Source of the DNA: Pisaster brevispinus
Taxonomy: Eukaryota; Echinodermata; Asteroidea; Forcipulatida; Asteriidae
Length of the DNA: 64,000 nucleotides
Direction: 5' to 3'
Assembly (NCBI GenBank): GCA_023634235.1
Contig: JAMKCF010000004.1
Location: forward strand, 7,357,202 to 7,421,201
The notes under the pieces were generated by a model, which was not told the DNA's origin, ran no database searches, and was given only the letters and a program-made list of their open reading frames with translations. Below are positions 42,501 to 50,310 of the stretch, piece by piece (the first letter of the stretch is position 1; each line of letters starts with the position of its first letter). A program made the translations under genes and the position numbers.

Positions 42501-43594
42501 TGTACTGTGAATTCCGAAAAGCCAGTGATGTAGTTTCCCTTAGATTCACATTGTTGTGGCCGGTTTCCATCTCTCCACAGATCCTTACTCAGTCCGCTGC
42601 GTCTGCCCCTAAAGTCCTGAAGGAGGAAGGAGAGGAACTGGCCGGGGACTCCTCCCTGACTGAGCTACTGCGACATATGTCTGTTGATGAGAATGGGTGT
42701 GTTCTCATACCAAGAGCCATGAAAGCTGTGTAAGTATATGTTTTGGTTTGTTTCTCGTCAAAATTAGCCTACTGGCTTGTCGCCAACAACAACACCAAGA
42801 ACAAAGTCACATGTTGGCTTCTGACTGGCAGCCCCGAACAAAGATGTTGACAAATCGCCAACATAGGGCTAGATAGCGAAGTTGGTAGAGCGCCGGCACG
42901 TTTAATCTGGAGGTTGCAGATTGAAGTCCTGCTCTAGTCAATATTTCTTTGTTCAAGCCAAAGCTATTTAAAGTTTACCCAGCCAGTTTCCCTGATTTGA
43001 TGGTGTGTCGTGGCTGAGCGGTTAAGAGCACAGGTTTGGTGTTTCTGATCAGCAGAGTGTGGGTTTGAGTCCTGGCTGTGCCACTTATGTCCTTGAGCAA
43101 GATACTTTACCAGATGGGACATTAAGCTGTAGGCCCCTTGTACTAGGATTGGTAGTGCACAAAAAAGAACCCAGAAACACTTATTGTGGAAGAGTAGGGG
43201 GTTCACATAGCAAGCACCCTTGTTTACAGGTTTCCTCAGTCTTGCGAGCTACATTGATCAAGTTCACTTATGAGGTATCCCTGTTTCATTACCAGAAACA
43301 TATAATAATAATTGACCATTTCATTTGGATAGGTTTGAAACATGGGAGAGAGAAATCGACAGCGTGACGGATCAGATGGAGCAAGGACAGGAACAGCTCC
43401 ACAGGATGCAGCAAATGTCACTCTCGTTGCTGTCCGATAACAGCCTGCAGTCTGGCACCCAAGGGCTTTACGGGCAAAGCCAAATGCCTCTTGGGGCATA
43501 TGGGTACACTCAGGCCCCTGGGGCATATGGGTACAGTCAGGTCCCTGGGGCATATGGGCACAGTCAGGTCCATGGGGCATATGGGCACCAGTGA
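19214..43594 (+). CDS. TBK1: TBK1 / IKK-epsilon family serine/threonine kinase, complete (17 exons, 854 aa)
   Basis: Orthologue of TANK-binding kinase 1, which phosphorylates IRFs and autophagy receptors downstream of nucleic-acid sensors (family knowledge). Exons: 19214-19321, 25047-25187, 26000-26129, 27026-27207, 27573-27730, 28761-28874, 29462-29841, 30495-30553, 33812-33903, 35205-35427, 35839-35963, 36739-36855, 38276-38377, 39072-39168, 39774-39899, 42581-42729, 43333-43594. All junctions are GT..AG and phases close to one 855-codon frame. Landmarks: GTGATSTV P-loop, VAAK (Lys45), HRDIKPGN (140-147), DFGAARE (164-170), [11 protein letters not shown] with activation-loop Ser179 (human Ser172), ubiquitin-like domain about 320-395, and [11 protein letters not shown] in the helical scaffold. 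Vertebrate TBK1 is about 729 aa; the extra length lies in the linkers and a GAYG-repeat tail. A 5'UTR acceptor precedes the ATG, so upstream non-coding exon(s) exist. TBK1 versus IKBKE cannot be split; invertebrates generally have one pro-orthologue. Confidence 0.96.
19717..20482. mobile_element. About 765-bp foldback element with CpG-rich 42-bp repeat arms (TBK1 intron 1)
   Basis: Outer ends CTATGGTGGCCCTGAAGGGA and its inverse; flanks share GTAATC. Arms of about 200 bp (19717-19945 and about 20287-20481) consist of 42-bp units containing AATTCGCGAATATGTGCGCA, themselves partly palindromic. The unrelated middle is about 340 bp. Several overlapping open frames here are products of the repeat and not genes. 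Confidence 0.8.
22233..22709. mobile_element. Foldback element family E, copy 2 (TBK1 intron 1)
   Basis: The same TGTTCCG..CCCAACTTGACAATT ends as 16619-17340, but more diverged (TGTTCCGCCCC; TGTTCTGTCCC). The interior matches copy 1 in reverse orientation (for example GGGAAACTAAATGC versus GCATTTAGTTTCCC) with about 250 bp lost. Confidence 0.78.
22745..23470 (+). repeat. Dispersed repeat with CTTCCTGCAGGC..TTGTACA core
   Basis: The core occurs at about 22765-22830 and 23258-23320 here, and again at 46950-47000. The last two are each followed by the shared tail AATTTCCCATATGAC (23440s, 47120s). Family unknown. Confidence 0.5.
22829..23108. mobile_element. Probable MITE, about 280 bp
   Basis: CCCCGTTTCACACT at the left and AGTGTGAAAAGGCC at the right are imperfect inverted ends. 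Internally AATCAACCCTGG faces CCAGGGTTGA and there are repeated ATCCGG/CCGGAT motifs. Confidence 0.5.
24105..24240 (+). repeat. Dispersed repeat, pair of 44590-44700
   Basis: AAGAGGCAAACTTGCCATCA, then GACCAGACCTTCAGAT, recur as the same order at 44600-44670 beyond the TBK1 stop. Intron 1; no coding potential. Confidence 0.5.
25047..25187 (+). CDS. TBK1: TBK1 exon 2: catalytic lysine
   Basis: Residues 37-83: [20 protein letters not shown] with the ATP-anchoring Lys45, then [20 protein letters not shown] (alpha-C helix glutamate region). Donor GAC|GTACGT. Confidence 0.94.
26000..26129 (+). CDS. TBK1: TBK1 exon 3: hinge region
   Basis: Residues 84-126: [19 protein letters not shown] matches the family hinge MEFCPCGSLYTVLEEP. 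Donor TCT|GTAAGA, phase 1. Confidence 0.93.
26830..26944. mobile_element. MITE family J, copy 2 (TBK1 intron 3)
   Basis: GCGATATGGTGGACAC at the left and an inverted GCCGTTTTGAGATATGGC end. Internal GTTTGGTTTGG faces CCAAACCAAAC. It lies 82 bp before exon 4. Confidence 0.7.
27026..27207 (+). CDS. TBK1: TBK1 exon 4: catalytic and activation loops
   Basis: Residues 127-187: [33 protein letters not shown], then GTEEYL. Asp142 is the catalytic base, Asp164 binds Mg2+, and Ser179 is the activation-loop phosphosite. Confidence 0.96.
27573..27730 (+). CDS. TBK1: TBK1 exon 5
   Basis: [16 protein letters not shown], then [20 protein letters not shown] (kinase C-lobe, helix F aspartate) and [11 protein letters not shown]. 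Phase 2 at the donor AT|GTAAAT. Confidence 0.94.
27792..28040 (+). repeat. SINE family B, copy 2 (TBK1 intron 5)
   Basis: Body (GCTGCCGCTTCCCAGGTTGT) then tRNA-like 27950-28022, with TAGATAGCTCAGTGGGTAGA and GGTTCAAGTCCC. Same arrangement as the copy at 361-605. Confidence 0.75.
28761..28874 (+). CDS. TBK1: TBK1 exon 6
   Basis: End of the kinase C-lobe: [20 protein letters not shown], matching PSGAISGVQKAENGPIDWS of vertebrate TBK1. Donor AAG|GTATTG. Confidence 0.93.
28980..29225 (+). repeat. 26-bp minisatellite (TBK1 intron 6)
   Basis: About nine tandem, slightly varied units of GGAAATCACTTGGAGCTGAG + ATTAAG. Between exons 6 and 7. Confidence 0.88.
29462..29841 (+). CDS. TBK1: TBK1 exon 7: kinase end and ubiquitin-like domain
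   Basis: Residues 278-404. [20 protein letters not shown] closes the kinase domain; [20 protein letters not shown] and ENPMILME form the ubiquitin-like domain that contacts the kinase and scaffold in TBK1. Local GC is clearly higher than in the flanking introns. Donor CAAC|GTAAAT. Confidence 0.94.
30495..30553 (+). CDS. TBK1: TBK1 exon 8 (59 bp)
   Basis: Residues 405-424, [20 protein letters not shown], aligning with LPKVHPRYDLDGDASMAK of vertebrate TBK1. Acceptor ACATGCAG, donor AAG|GTAATA. Confidence 0.92.
30671..31243 (+). repeat. 122-131-bp minisatellite, left block (TBK1 intron 8)
   Basis: Five units anchored by CCATGGTAGTTTTGAATGAT at 30711, 30842, 30964, 31086 and 31214. The array is interrupted at 31243 and resumes at 32909-33034. 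Confidence 0.88.
31244..32908. mobile_element. 1.67-kb TA-flanked DNA element inserted in a minisatellite
   Basis: Left end TCGTAATCTTCGGCACAT, right end (inverted) CCGTAACCTTCGGCATAT, both flanked by TA, and the minisatellite continues on both sides. GTATAAGCCGC-type motifs occur subterminally at both ends. No transposase frame, so it is non-autonomous. The TA duplication would fit Tc1/mariner/pogo-type elements, but family is not established. Confidence 0.72.
32909..33034 (+). repeat. 122-bp minisatellite, right block
   Basis: One unit, ATGCCAGCCTGCTTTATGAT then CCATGGTAGTTTTGACTGAT (at 33003), continuing the 30671 array on the far side of the inserted element. Confidence 0.85.
33066..33537 (+). 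repeat. SINE family C, full-length, with TTA/ATT tail
   Basis: tRNA-Leu-like head (GTCATGGCCGAGTGGATAAG; B box GGGTTCGAGTCCC), body TGTCCTTAAGCAAGACACTT, then GCGCTATATAAGGATGG and about 25 TTA/ATT triplets at 33460-33537. Other copies or fragments: 3243, 7808, 37900, 43004. Lies 275 bp before exon 9. Confidence 0.85.
33812..33903 (+). CDS. TBK1: TBK1 exon 9
   Basis: Residues 425-454: [20 protein letters not shown] then [10 protein letters not shown], first long helix of the scaffold/dimerisation domain. Acceptor CTTTTTCAG, donor CGT|GTAAGT. Confidence 0.88.
35205..35427 (+). CDS. TBK1: TBK1 exon 10
   Basis: Residues 455-529, with [20 protein letters not shown] resembling the KTEVVITLDFCIRNIEK helix. 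Phases 2 in and 0 out. Donor CAG|GTATGC. Confidence 0.88.
35440..35545. repeat. Fragment related to the 15172 MITE
   Basis: CTGGCCCGAGGTCAGTGACT and GGGCCAGTAAACATACAACC mirror the interior of the 392-bp MITE at 15172-15563; its ends are not visible here. Confidence 0.5.
35839..35963 (+). CDS. TBK1: TBK1 exon 11
   Basis: Residues 530-570: [20 protein letters not shown] then [14 protein letters not shown], matching the SLADAWAHQEG segment. Donor ATG|GTACAA. Confidence 0.88.
36739..36855 (+). CDS. TBK1: TBK1 exon 12
   Basis: Residues 571-609: [20 protein letters not shown] then [12 protein letters not shown], nearly identical to the vertebrate [15 protein letters not shown] motif. Donor GACAA|GTATGA. 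Confidence 0.93.
37272..37318. repeat. Perfect 18-bp-stem hairpin (TBK1 intron 12)
   Basis: TTACCATCATTGGAAAGA and its exact inverse are separated by 11 bases. No flanking duplication seen. Confidence 0.7.
37900..38175 (+). repeat. SINE family C, 3' part
   Basis: ACTTAACCATTATTGCTTCA, GCCATAGGTCCTGTTTGTTG and AAGAGAAGGGGTTTGCCCC follow the family C body; ends in GCATTATAAATTTACAC and ATTATTATTA. Head absent. Confidence 0.65.
38276..38377 (+). CDS. TBK1: TBK1 exon 13
   Basis: Residues 610-643, with [20 protein letters not shown] matching KAMTHFTDECVKKYEAF in position. Acceptor TTTCCCAG, donor ATGG|GTGAGT. Confidence 0.86.
39072..39168 (+). CDS. TBK1: TBK1 exon 14
   Basis: Residues 644-676: [20 protein letters not shown] then [10 protein letters not shown], corresponding to the KYQEYTNELQ helix at the end of the scaffold domain. 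Donor ATG|GTGAGT. Confidence 0.87.
39270..39440 (-). repeat. SINE family B, copy 3 (reverse)
   Basis: GGGATTTGAACCTGCGACCT is the inverted B box and ACCAACTGAGCTATCTAGCC the inverted A box. Body continues rightwards. TBK1 intron 14. Confidence 0.72.
39774..39899 (+). CDS. TBK1: TBK1 exon 15
   Basis: Residues 677-718, [20 protein letters not shown] and a Thr/Pro-rich linker RRPTPEKTD. Poorly conserved; placed by splice sites and phase 0 at both ends. Confidence 0.8.
40061..41404 (+). mobile_element. 5'-truncated Penelope-like retroelement (TBK1 intron 15)
   Basis: Encodes the end of a PLE polyprotein: [18 protein letters not shown], a Cys-rich linker ([12 protein letters not shown]) and the GIY-YIG endonuclease region ([17 protein letters not shown], then [20 protein letters not shown]). 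No reverse transcriptase core remains. It is flanked by TATATATA/ACATATATA sequence on both sides (40037-40060, 41388-41404), as if inserted into an AT microsatellite. The tail has a hammerhead-like motif near 41336. Non-functional. Confidence 0.8.
40151..40715 (+). pseudogene. PLE GIY-YIG endonuclease open frame, broken
   Basis: The first frame runs 40151-40462 and stops at a TGA just after VVYVISCKR, where family members usually carry Cys. The same frame continues as [11 protein letters not shown], then similarity switches to another frame ([26 protein letters not shown], to 40715). So there is at least one nonsense change and one frameshift. Confidence 0.78.
41405..42160 (+). repeat. Three tandem copies (2 full + partial) of a 317-bp SINE B unit
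   Basis: Units start at 41405, 41722 and 42039 with GGGAGACCGCCAACATAGGG and look identical across their length; the third is cut at about 42160 by TACATATATATATA. Each contains a tRNA-Asn-like head (GGATAGCTCAGTTGGTAGAG; GGTTCAAGTCCC) and the family B body. The identity implies very recent tandem duplication, or possibly an assembly artefact. Confidence 0.88.
42581..42729 (+). CDS. TBK1: TBK1 exon 16
   Basis: Residues 719-767, [20 protein letters not shown] then [11 protein letters not shown]. Acceptor TCTCCACAG, donor CTGT|GTAAGT. Lies just 3' of the Penelope-like remnant and SINE array in intron 15. Confidence 0.82.
42790..42975 (+). repeat. SINE family B, copy 4
   Basis: GGCTTCTGACTGGCAGCCCC body end, then tRNA-like GGGCTAGATAGCGAAGTTGG with a mutated A box. 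TBK1 intron 16. Confidence 0.7.
43004..43235 (+). repeat. SINE family C, copy (TBK1 intron 16)
   Basis: GTCGTGGCTGAGCGGTTAAG, GTGGGTTTGAGTCCTGGC and TGTCCTTGAGCAAGATACTT. Truncated body, no ATT tail. About 100 bp before exon 17. Confidence 0.72.
43333..43594 (+). CDS. TBK1: TBK1 exon 17: C-terminal coiled coil and GAYG repeats
   Basis: Residues 768-854. [20 protein letters not shown] starts a short coiled coil like the adaptor-binding CC2 of TBK1. The final 36 residues are degenerate nine-residue repeats ([18 protein letters not shown]), encoded by a 27-bp minisatellite that runs on past the TGA stop (43592-43594) as 28/29-bp units. Confidence 0.85.
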
Positions 43595-43828
43595 AGGTCC
43601 CTGGGGCATATGGGCACCAGTGAAGGTCCCTGGGGCATATGGGCACCAGTGAAGGTCCCTGGGGCATATGGGCACCAGTGAAGGTCCCGGGGCATATGGG
43701 CACCAGTGAAGGTCCCTGGGGCATATGGGAACCAGTGAAGGTCCCGGGCATATGGGCACCAGTGAAGGTCTCTAGGGCATACGGGCACCAGTGAAGGTCC
43801 CTGGAGCATATGGGCACCAGTAAAGGAC
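43484..43828 (+). repeat. Minisatellite spanning the TBK1 stop codon
   Basis: In-frame 27-bp units (CTGGGGCATATGGGCACAGT type) encode GAYG repeats up to 43591. From the stop on, units are 28-29 bp (GGGGCATATGGGCACCAGTG plus AAGGTCCCT), out of frame with each other and each carrying CAGTGA. About eight UTR copies. Confidence 0.87.
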
Positions 43829-44589
43829 GTTTCAGTCAATTAGCCATACAGTCATTTTTCTATCAAACGAACTGTACTCTGTAAACCTAGCATTGTCCTG
43901 GGCCGATTAAACTGACCAAATTTTTCAGACTGTGCATTGGCAGGGCCACTTAAAGCAGCCCTGTTCATAATGCATTGTTACCAACACATGACATGACCTT
44001 CAAATGACCTTTGTGAAAGTTCCAAGTTCTTTGAATTTGTGTATGCCTCGACTGCAGTTGTTGTGTCTGGAATTTCTATTGGTAATTTACAAAGTAGTTC
44101 GTTGTACATCATGACATTACACATTACATTATATTTTGTGTTATAATTTTCCAAAACTTTACCCACTTGGTTTGTTACTTGATATTTGTAAAATTTCATG
44201 TAAATATATACTGAAAATGTTAATTTTTATGAAATTGTTTATTTTGTAATATACCATAGCTGTTGTGAGGAGCCCTACAAAGTTCTGCTTTCTGAACCAA
44301 ATGTTGTTTTAATAATATGTAATTCTCCAGACTCATTATACTCTTACGTAAAATTACAAGCGTTACATTAAGGACAAACACCAGCCTCAATTCTATACTC
44401 TGTAATATACACACACCTGACCCTATGTGTCTACGTCACCATACGGCAACTGTGCCACGCTCATCATTTTGGAAGTCAACGGGTTAAGCGTGTTAACGCC
44501 GCGTCGCCTAAAATTCGCACTATACCGTATAAACAGATAGGGACATTGGCTCCCAAAATGGCGCAACCAAGATTATTCAGGCATGTGAA

Positions 44590-44705
44590 TTAATCCTTGA
44601 AAGAGGCAAACTTGCCATCACAAAGATGAAAAGCCTTGGTCCTTGTCATGACCAAATCTTCAGATATCTATTGAAAATGATGTAGAGAGTCGGTTAAACC
44701 TCTAC
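44590..44705 (+). repeat. Dispersed repeat, pair of 24105-24240
   Basis: AAGAGGCAAACTTGCCATCA followed by ATGACCAAATCTTCAGATAT and a GATGTAGAGAGTC end, in the same order as at 24105. Confidence 0.5.
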
Positions 44706-45464
44706 AGTTTAACATTCTGCAATTGTGATGATGACGCCGGGTGAATTGGGTCAATACTCACACACTGACCAGTCTTGCTGGGGTGCTTCAGCTGTGTCAT
44801 TGGAAAGTGAAAAAACGCAACACTAAGTCTTGCTGTACTTGGAGTACTTGGAGGCAAGGAGTTCCAAATAGACGCAGTACAGGATATAAGGCTGTTGGAA
44901 TTGCTCTTTGTTCTTCATCTCAGCAAAGCAAGAGTGTATGGGTGAGAACATACAGAAAGCCTGGCTTACGCATGTCAAATTCGACCCTCAAATTGAAAAG
45001 CACTTGACGACTTTCTGTATACGTTTGGTAATGAATCTGAAAATTCGTGGTAATAAAAACTTACTTGGTCAGAAGTGCAGCAGCTTTGGGTAGTATAATG
45101 CATTTTGAGAAAAATTTCACGTATATTAGAAGTACTGCAGTTAATGGAAAGAGATATCACTTTTTAACCTAAATAATGTCTATCTGATAAACGTTACTGT
45201 CAGAAACGTTTCTCAGATTGTGTATTCCTATTAGGGATTATTCTTCATGCGTGGACATATTCGCTCCGGATTTTTGGCGATAGCTCAAAAACGCGACCAT
45301 CTTTTGAAATGAAATTTTCACAGGTTAGTTTTAGTGTATAATATCTACATTTATATAGGATTCAAACAATCAAACAGTTGCAAAAACCAAAGTGATACTT
45401 AGCCTTTAATGAGAGATTGATATGATTTGGTTTTGCCCCTTGGCAAAACCAAGGATAGACTTGG

Positions 45465-45600
45465 CAAGGATAGACTTTCAGGATGCTAGGTGGCTTCAGG
45501 CTTCCCCGGTAAAGTCTCAGAAAATGTACAAATACTGTGAACTACATAAATGTTTGAAAATTACCCGGTATGTCTGTCGCCAGCTGGCTAGTGTCTGAAA
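45465..45600. mobile_element. Foldback MITE family I, copy 2 (decayed)
   Basis: GACTTTCAGGATGCTAGGTG at the left and GCCAGCTGGCTAGTGTCTGA at the right, with ACCCGGTA/CCCCGGTAAAG, correspond to the element at 8588-8712. Confidence 0.5.
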
Positions 45601-48198
45601 TGCACCCCCCCCCCAAAAAAAAAAATAAATAAATAAAATACTCAGAACTACATAAATATTGTTCCTGGTAGATCTATATCTGCTGCCAGCATGTGTGGGT
45701 CATTAACATTTAATTGATGTGTAGATAAAAATTATATAGGATTGTTTTGAGTATAATTTGAGTATATTTTGGGCATAATTTGAGTATAAATGGGAAATGG
45801 GTATACCCTACCTGTAATAGTGTTTTATCCAACATAGCTTTATGCAGATTGTATGTGTATTAGATCTTAACACAAGTTGATTATATATAAACTATTGATC
45901 TAGATGGGAAACCTGTGATGCGATCAAGCTAAGTGAGTCGTTTGTCTGAAATATCGGTTTGGAGAAATGACCCAAAACACACCAACAAGGGTGAAATTTT
46001 CAAAAATATTTTGTTTGTAAATTTAAATGCCAAAATATATCTTATTTTATATTTGCAACTTCCTTCCCGATAAATAACATCAAAAAGGGGTTAAAATCAG
46101 TGTTGAAAGAAAATGTGACAATGTGTTTTCAATAAACAACTCAAATTTCAGTTTCATTCTCCCGCATCTCTTGGTGTTTCTACTTTCACAACTTCTGAAC
46201 CAAAGGTGATATCAACATGGGGTTTTAACAACATTAAAGCATAGATTATATTCTTCTCAAATAAATCAACAAATTTATAAATGACTCATTTTGCTTGATT
46301 GCCTCACATATATGTCATGTATGTATATATACAGTTGCACACACAAACAGTAATAGCTTCTAGAAGTCTGGCGACTTGCTCCAATGGGGTCATAATTACA
46401 CCCCAATACAAGTTCAATTCAATTCAATTCAATTCAAGGAAACATTTATTTCATACTGACTCAGCAATGAGATACATACATTGTAGAAAAGCAAATATTT
46501 AATCAATACATGTGTATCACACTATATGATTTAGCAGAAAATTTATGTACATGAGTCAATATGTAGGAAGAAAGTGAAGCAAACAATGTTACTTTTGTTC
46601 TTTTCCCTATTTGACAGACAAAACAGACACACACGTATACACAAGCTGACAGCTAAGACCAAACAAACATAGCCGATTAAAACCCAGTAGATTATGATGG
46701 CATTACAGATATGTATCTAACAAGTAATGTTTAAGTTTTCTTGAAAATGTACTTATTGTCAACTATTGTATCACTGTAAAGGAGTACAAGTTATGAGAGC
46801 CCTCTTTCTTAAAGCTGGTAAGCACATAAAATTGCTTAGGACATTGCTTAGCACAATTGTTGAGCAACAATTTCTGCTTAGCTGCGTAACAGCCAATGAA
46901 GGTATAGACCAATGTAACCTGTGAATATCACATGTTCACAAAAAAGAGCCACAGAGCCTGGACTTCCTGCAGGCATGATTTGTACACAGCTCAAGGGAAG
47001 AGATTCAATGTCTGATTTTTATCAACTTTTGATTTGAGGAAAGGGGGAACATCTCGCAACTTGTCCGGCTGTTATTTCCATACCTGGAATTTATGTTGGA
47101 ATTATTATACAAAATGTCAAATTTCCCATATGACCAGTGTTTTGTATCTTGCCTGCCAGGAAATGCTTTGGATGTACAAGGTCTACATGTATATTAACAA
47201 GCTATAATCTTGGGCCAACTATTGAATTCACACTATATTGTATGTATGTATGCATGGATGCTGCATGTATGATGTGTAATGGCATGTATGTGTGTATGTA
47301 TGTATGGCATGTTATATGCATGTATGTATCCATAAAAGGCTGTCTCGTTTTTCATCTTAAGGTGGTGAAGTTATATGGAGCATAGATGATGATCCAAGAT
47401 GTGTTAAAACCTATGATAGAACAAACCGTTCAGAATTGACCAAGACATGCGAAAATAAAGAAAAGAAAAAAAAAAGATCCTTAGTTTTACTGGATTTTTA
47501 CTTTGCCGTTACAGGCCATGCATTGCTGTGTGCAGTGTAAACAATGAGCGGTGCGTTGCTACGTGCAGTGTAAACAAAAGCCATTGCAGATAGTCTCGTT
47601 TTACGGATGGGCTGCAATGTTGATCTGTGTGCAAGCAGTGCTACTGTGTACAGTTTTGTATATAAATAATTTGTATAAATATTGTGAGCCATAATGCAGA
47701 AGTGTAAAAAAATGTTAAAAACAGAATCGCTTGTAAAATTAATGTGGATAAAAAGTGTAACAAAATTAATGAGAGTGTGTTATACATTATTTATTACTTC
47801 AAACTTCATTTTTAGGCCCCACATGGTGCTGCCTCCTGTCATAGCATCATCAAGACATGAGCCCAAATTTCATAAAGTTATTTACCAGAAGGTAAATTTG
47901 TGTACTGATAGAAAAATGTGTGTAAGTAAAGTATATTTTATAAACATTCCAGAAGTTTTGGCAGTGATTGGGCGTGTTCATATTGGGTTTTATTGTGGCC
48001 TCACATACCTGCTTCCCAGAACCGCCAGCAAGTTACCGTGCCCTTTGCTTTGCAACCTTTATATGTGGAAGTAAGTCCAAAATTACACAAATGCAAGAAG
48101 GTTCCATGTTACGGGCAAAAAAAAAACAAGCCAAAAAGTGTAAGGAAGAGGGATGCTGGAAACCCGAGAACCTAGCACAGGCTGTCGGCAAGACATAT

Positions 48199-48400
48199 GG
48201 GCCCAATTTCATGGCTCTGCTTACGTCAAGCAATTTACGGGTAAGCAGGGAATTTTTGCTAGTGCGCGTGCGAACTCCACGTAACTAGGCATTCTTTGCT
48301 TACACAGCTAGCGCAGAAATTTGGCGCTTGCAAATTTCAGCGGAGAATGTTGACCGTAAGCACGGAATTCAGCAGTAAGCAGAGCCATGACATTGGGCCC
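48199..48400. mobile_element. Foldback MITE family G, copy 1
   Basis: GGGCCCAATTTCATGGCTCT at the left; the right end inverted reads GGGCCCAATGTCATGGCTCT. Subterminal TGCTTAC/GTAAGCA. About 202 bp. Confidence 0.78.
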
Positions 48401-49068
48401 TGGAAGCCTGCTACAGAGAACAGATGGCTCACTTTATCAGAGGGTTAGATCTAGGTAGGTCTGTATACAGTTTTGTGCACAAATTGTATGAGTGAAAATA
48501 TATTTCAGTCCCTCCAAAAAAAAAAAAAAATCCCTACACAACTCTGGGACCTGACCCCCCTCATAGATATCAAGGGCGTTGCACTTTGCAGAAAACAGTA
48601 AAATAAATAAAATGTGCCATGGTTTAATGTTGCCTCTGCTCACTCAGGGCAGTGGTTATGGAATAGAAATTCTGCCAATGGGCAGCTCTGTAAGCTGAGA
48701 AAACGTCTGCTTACAGCCTTAGAAAGTAATGCTTAACAAATGTATGCTGAGCACCAATTAGCAGGAAACCCGTTACAAAAGATGGTATATGTGAGATTGT
48801 ATTTTAGTTGGTAAACTTTTCTGGTAAGCATAGTTCTTTTTGTGCTTGAGCAGCTGTATGAAATTTGGCTACTTACAATGCAGCGGTTATAGCCCTGGAG
48901 GACTTCCACTTTCATTTAAATACTACAGATGAAGAATGTTTATAGCAGGAAGCTGTGTGAAAGCAAGTCATGAGAGGAGACAATAAATGGCTACAGAAAC
49001 ATTTTGATGGTATGTAACTGCATCAAAGGTTTTTCTCAAAGGACAAGTAAGAAAAAACTATAGGACCA

Positions 49069-49209
49069 GGGGTGGATTTCACAAAGAGTTAAGACTAGTC
49101 TTATCTCGAGTTAGGACGAGTTACTCGTCCCAACTTAGGACTAGCCTTAAGTTTTTATTAACTTCTAGGACTAGTCCTAAGTTAGGACTATCTTTGTGAA
49201 ATCGACCCC
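49069..49209. mobile_element. 141-bp palindromic MITE family F, copy 1
   Basis: GGGGTGGATTTCACAAAGAG faces an inverted GGGGTCGATTTCACAAAGAT. The arms carry repeated TTAGGACTAG-type units. The flanks allow a CCAG duplication. Same length and nearly the same sequence as 62683-62823. Confidence 0.83.
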
Positions 49210-49729
49210 AGAGCACACTCAAAATGTTCAAGAATCTTCAATTTGTTTAAAAGCTCTTTGAGTGGAGTGAGAAACAAACTTGATAGGTCAAGCTTGAAGG
49301 AAATTAGAGGCGTCATGTAGATGTAGTTCTTTATAGAAAGGGGGTTGGGAAGGTATGGGACATAATGAAGGAGCAGTGGGGAAAGGGTACAATGAAATAG
49401 GGGGGGCTGTTTTGAAAAGGGGATAAAATCAAAGGTGGATGCAAAGTACAATCGACAAAAATGTGGGTGCATGGTGGAAAACGGTGGCCAACATGTGTAG
49501 ATTGCACATCTACAAAGAACAGCTGTAGAGTTCGGGTGAGGGACAGAAGGAAATGAAGGTTGGGGTGCGAGAGAGAAGGCTGGGTGCCTGGGCGCTGTTC
49601 TGCCCAACTAATCTTTGGCAAATTCCCTTGGTCATGCCTTTCAAGACGAAAATACAAAGAAAAATGCTGAAACTAAGACTGCAAATAACTACGGTGACTC
49701 TTTAATACAATGTAGGAATGAAAGGATAT

Positions 49730-49905
49730 AGACCTTGTTCACATGACGTCATGAGAGTAGGGCGCCCTCTCTTAGAGGTCAAAAGGAGGCTGTTCATTGG
49801 CCAATCCTGTGCGTCGCGCGTACAAAACTGCGCGTTTTCATTGTTTTATCATCGGTTTACCTCGAAGATGGTGGCTGGATGACGTCAATGCACAAGGTCC
49901 ATTGT
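49730..49905. mobile_element. Probable MITE with GACCTTGT ends
   Basis: GACCTTGTTCACATGACGTC at the left and TGACGTCAATGCACAAGGTC at the right are inverted. The interior is more GC-rich, with GCGTCGCGCG. Confidence 0.6.
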
Positions 49906-50087
49906 ATCACTAAAGACCTTGTGCATTGCATGATCCCATCACTACCATCAGAGGTCAAATGATGGAAACGTGAAGCTAAGTAGGTGTAGCGCACAGGATA
50001 GGCCAATGAGTTGAAATCTATTCAGTCGTTGCGGTACACGCTGCTATAATAAAGGATTCGAACTGGCTCTATAGCCACCGACATCTA

Positions 50088-50310
50088 TTTAGTAGGGCTA
50101 GCTCGGTGCTCTAGTGTAAGACATCTGCTCTAGCATGGCAAAGGTTGTTGGTTCCAATCCCACCCGAGTCATATGCCTGTGGCTTTTTGTCACACAACTC
50201 GGGGGATTACCTAGTATACAATGCTTAGAACATCAGAGTTAAGGGCAAAAACCAAATGATATTCTTTATTCTCGATGCTAAATTAACATCTAACATATGA
50301 CAGTAAGGAA
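50088..50310 (+). repeat. SINE family A, copy 3
   Basis: GGGCTAGCTCGGTGCTCTAG (A box), GGTTCCAATCCCACC (B box), then the family A body to AACATCTAACATATGAC. Same head as 6606 read in reverse. Confidence 0.75.

Noticed and set aside
43236..43839. Long minus-strand frames rich in GPSLVPIC repeats
   Set aside because: Antisense of the TBK1 exon 17 minisatellite; the plus-strand TBK1 exon explains the region.
47694..48288. Overlapping plus-strand frames of 106-126 codons
   Set aside because: Low-complexity, no family resemblance, and partly inside a foldback element (48199-48400).
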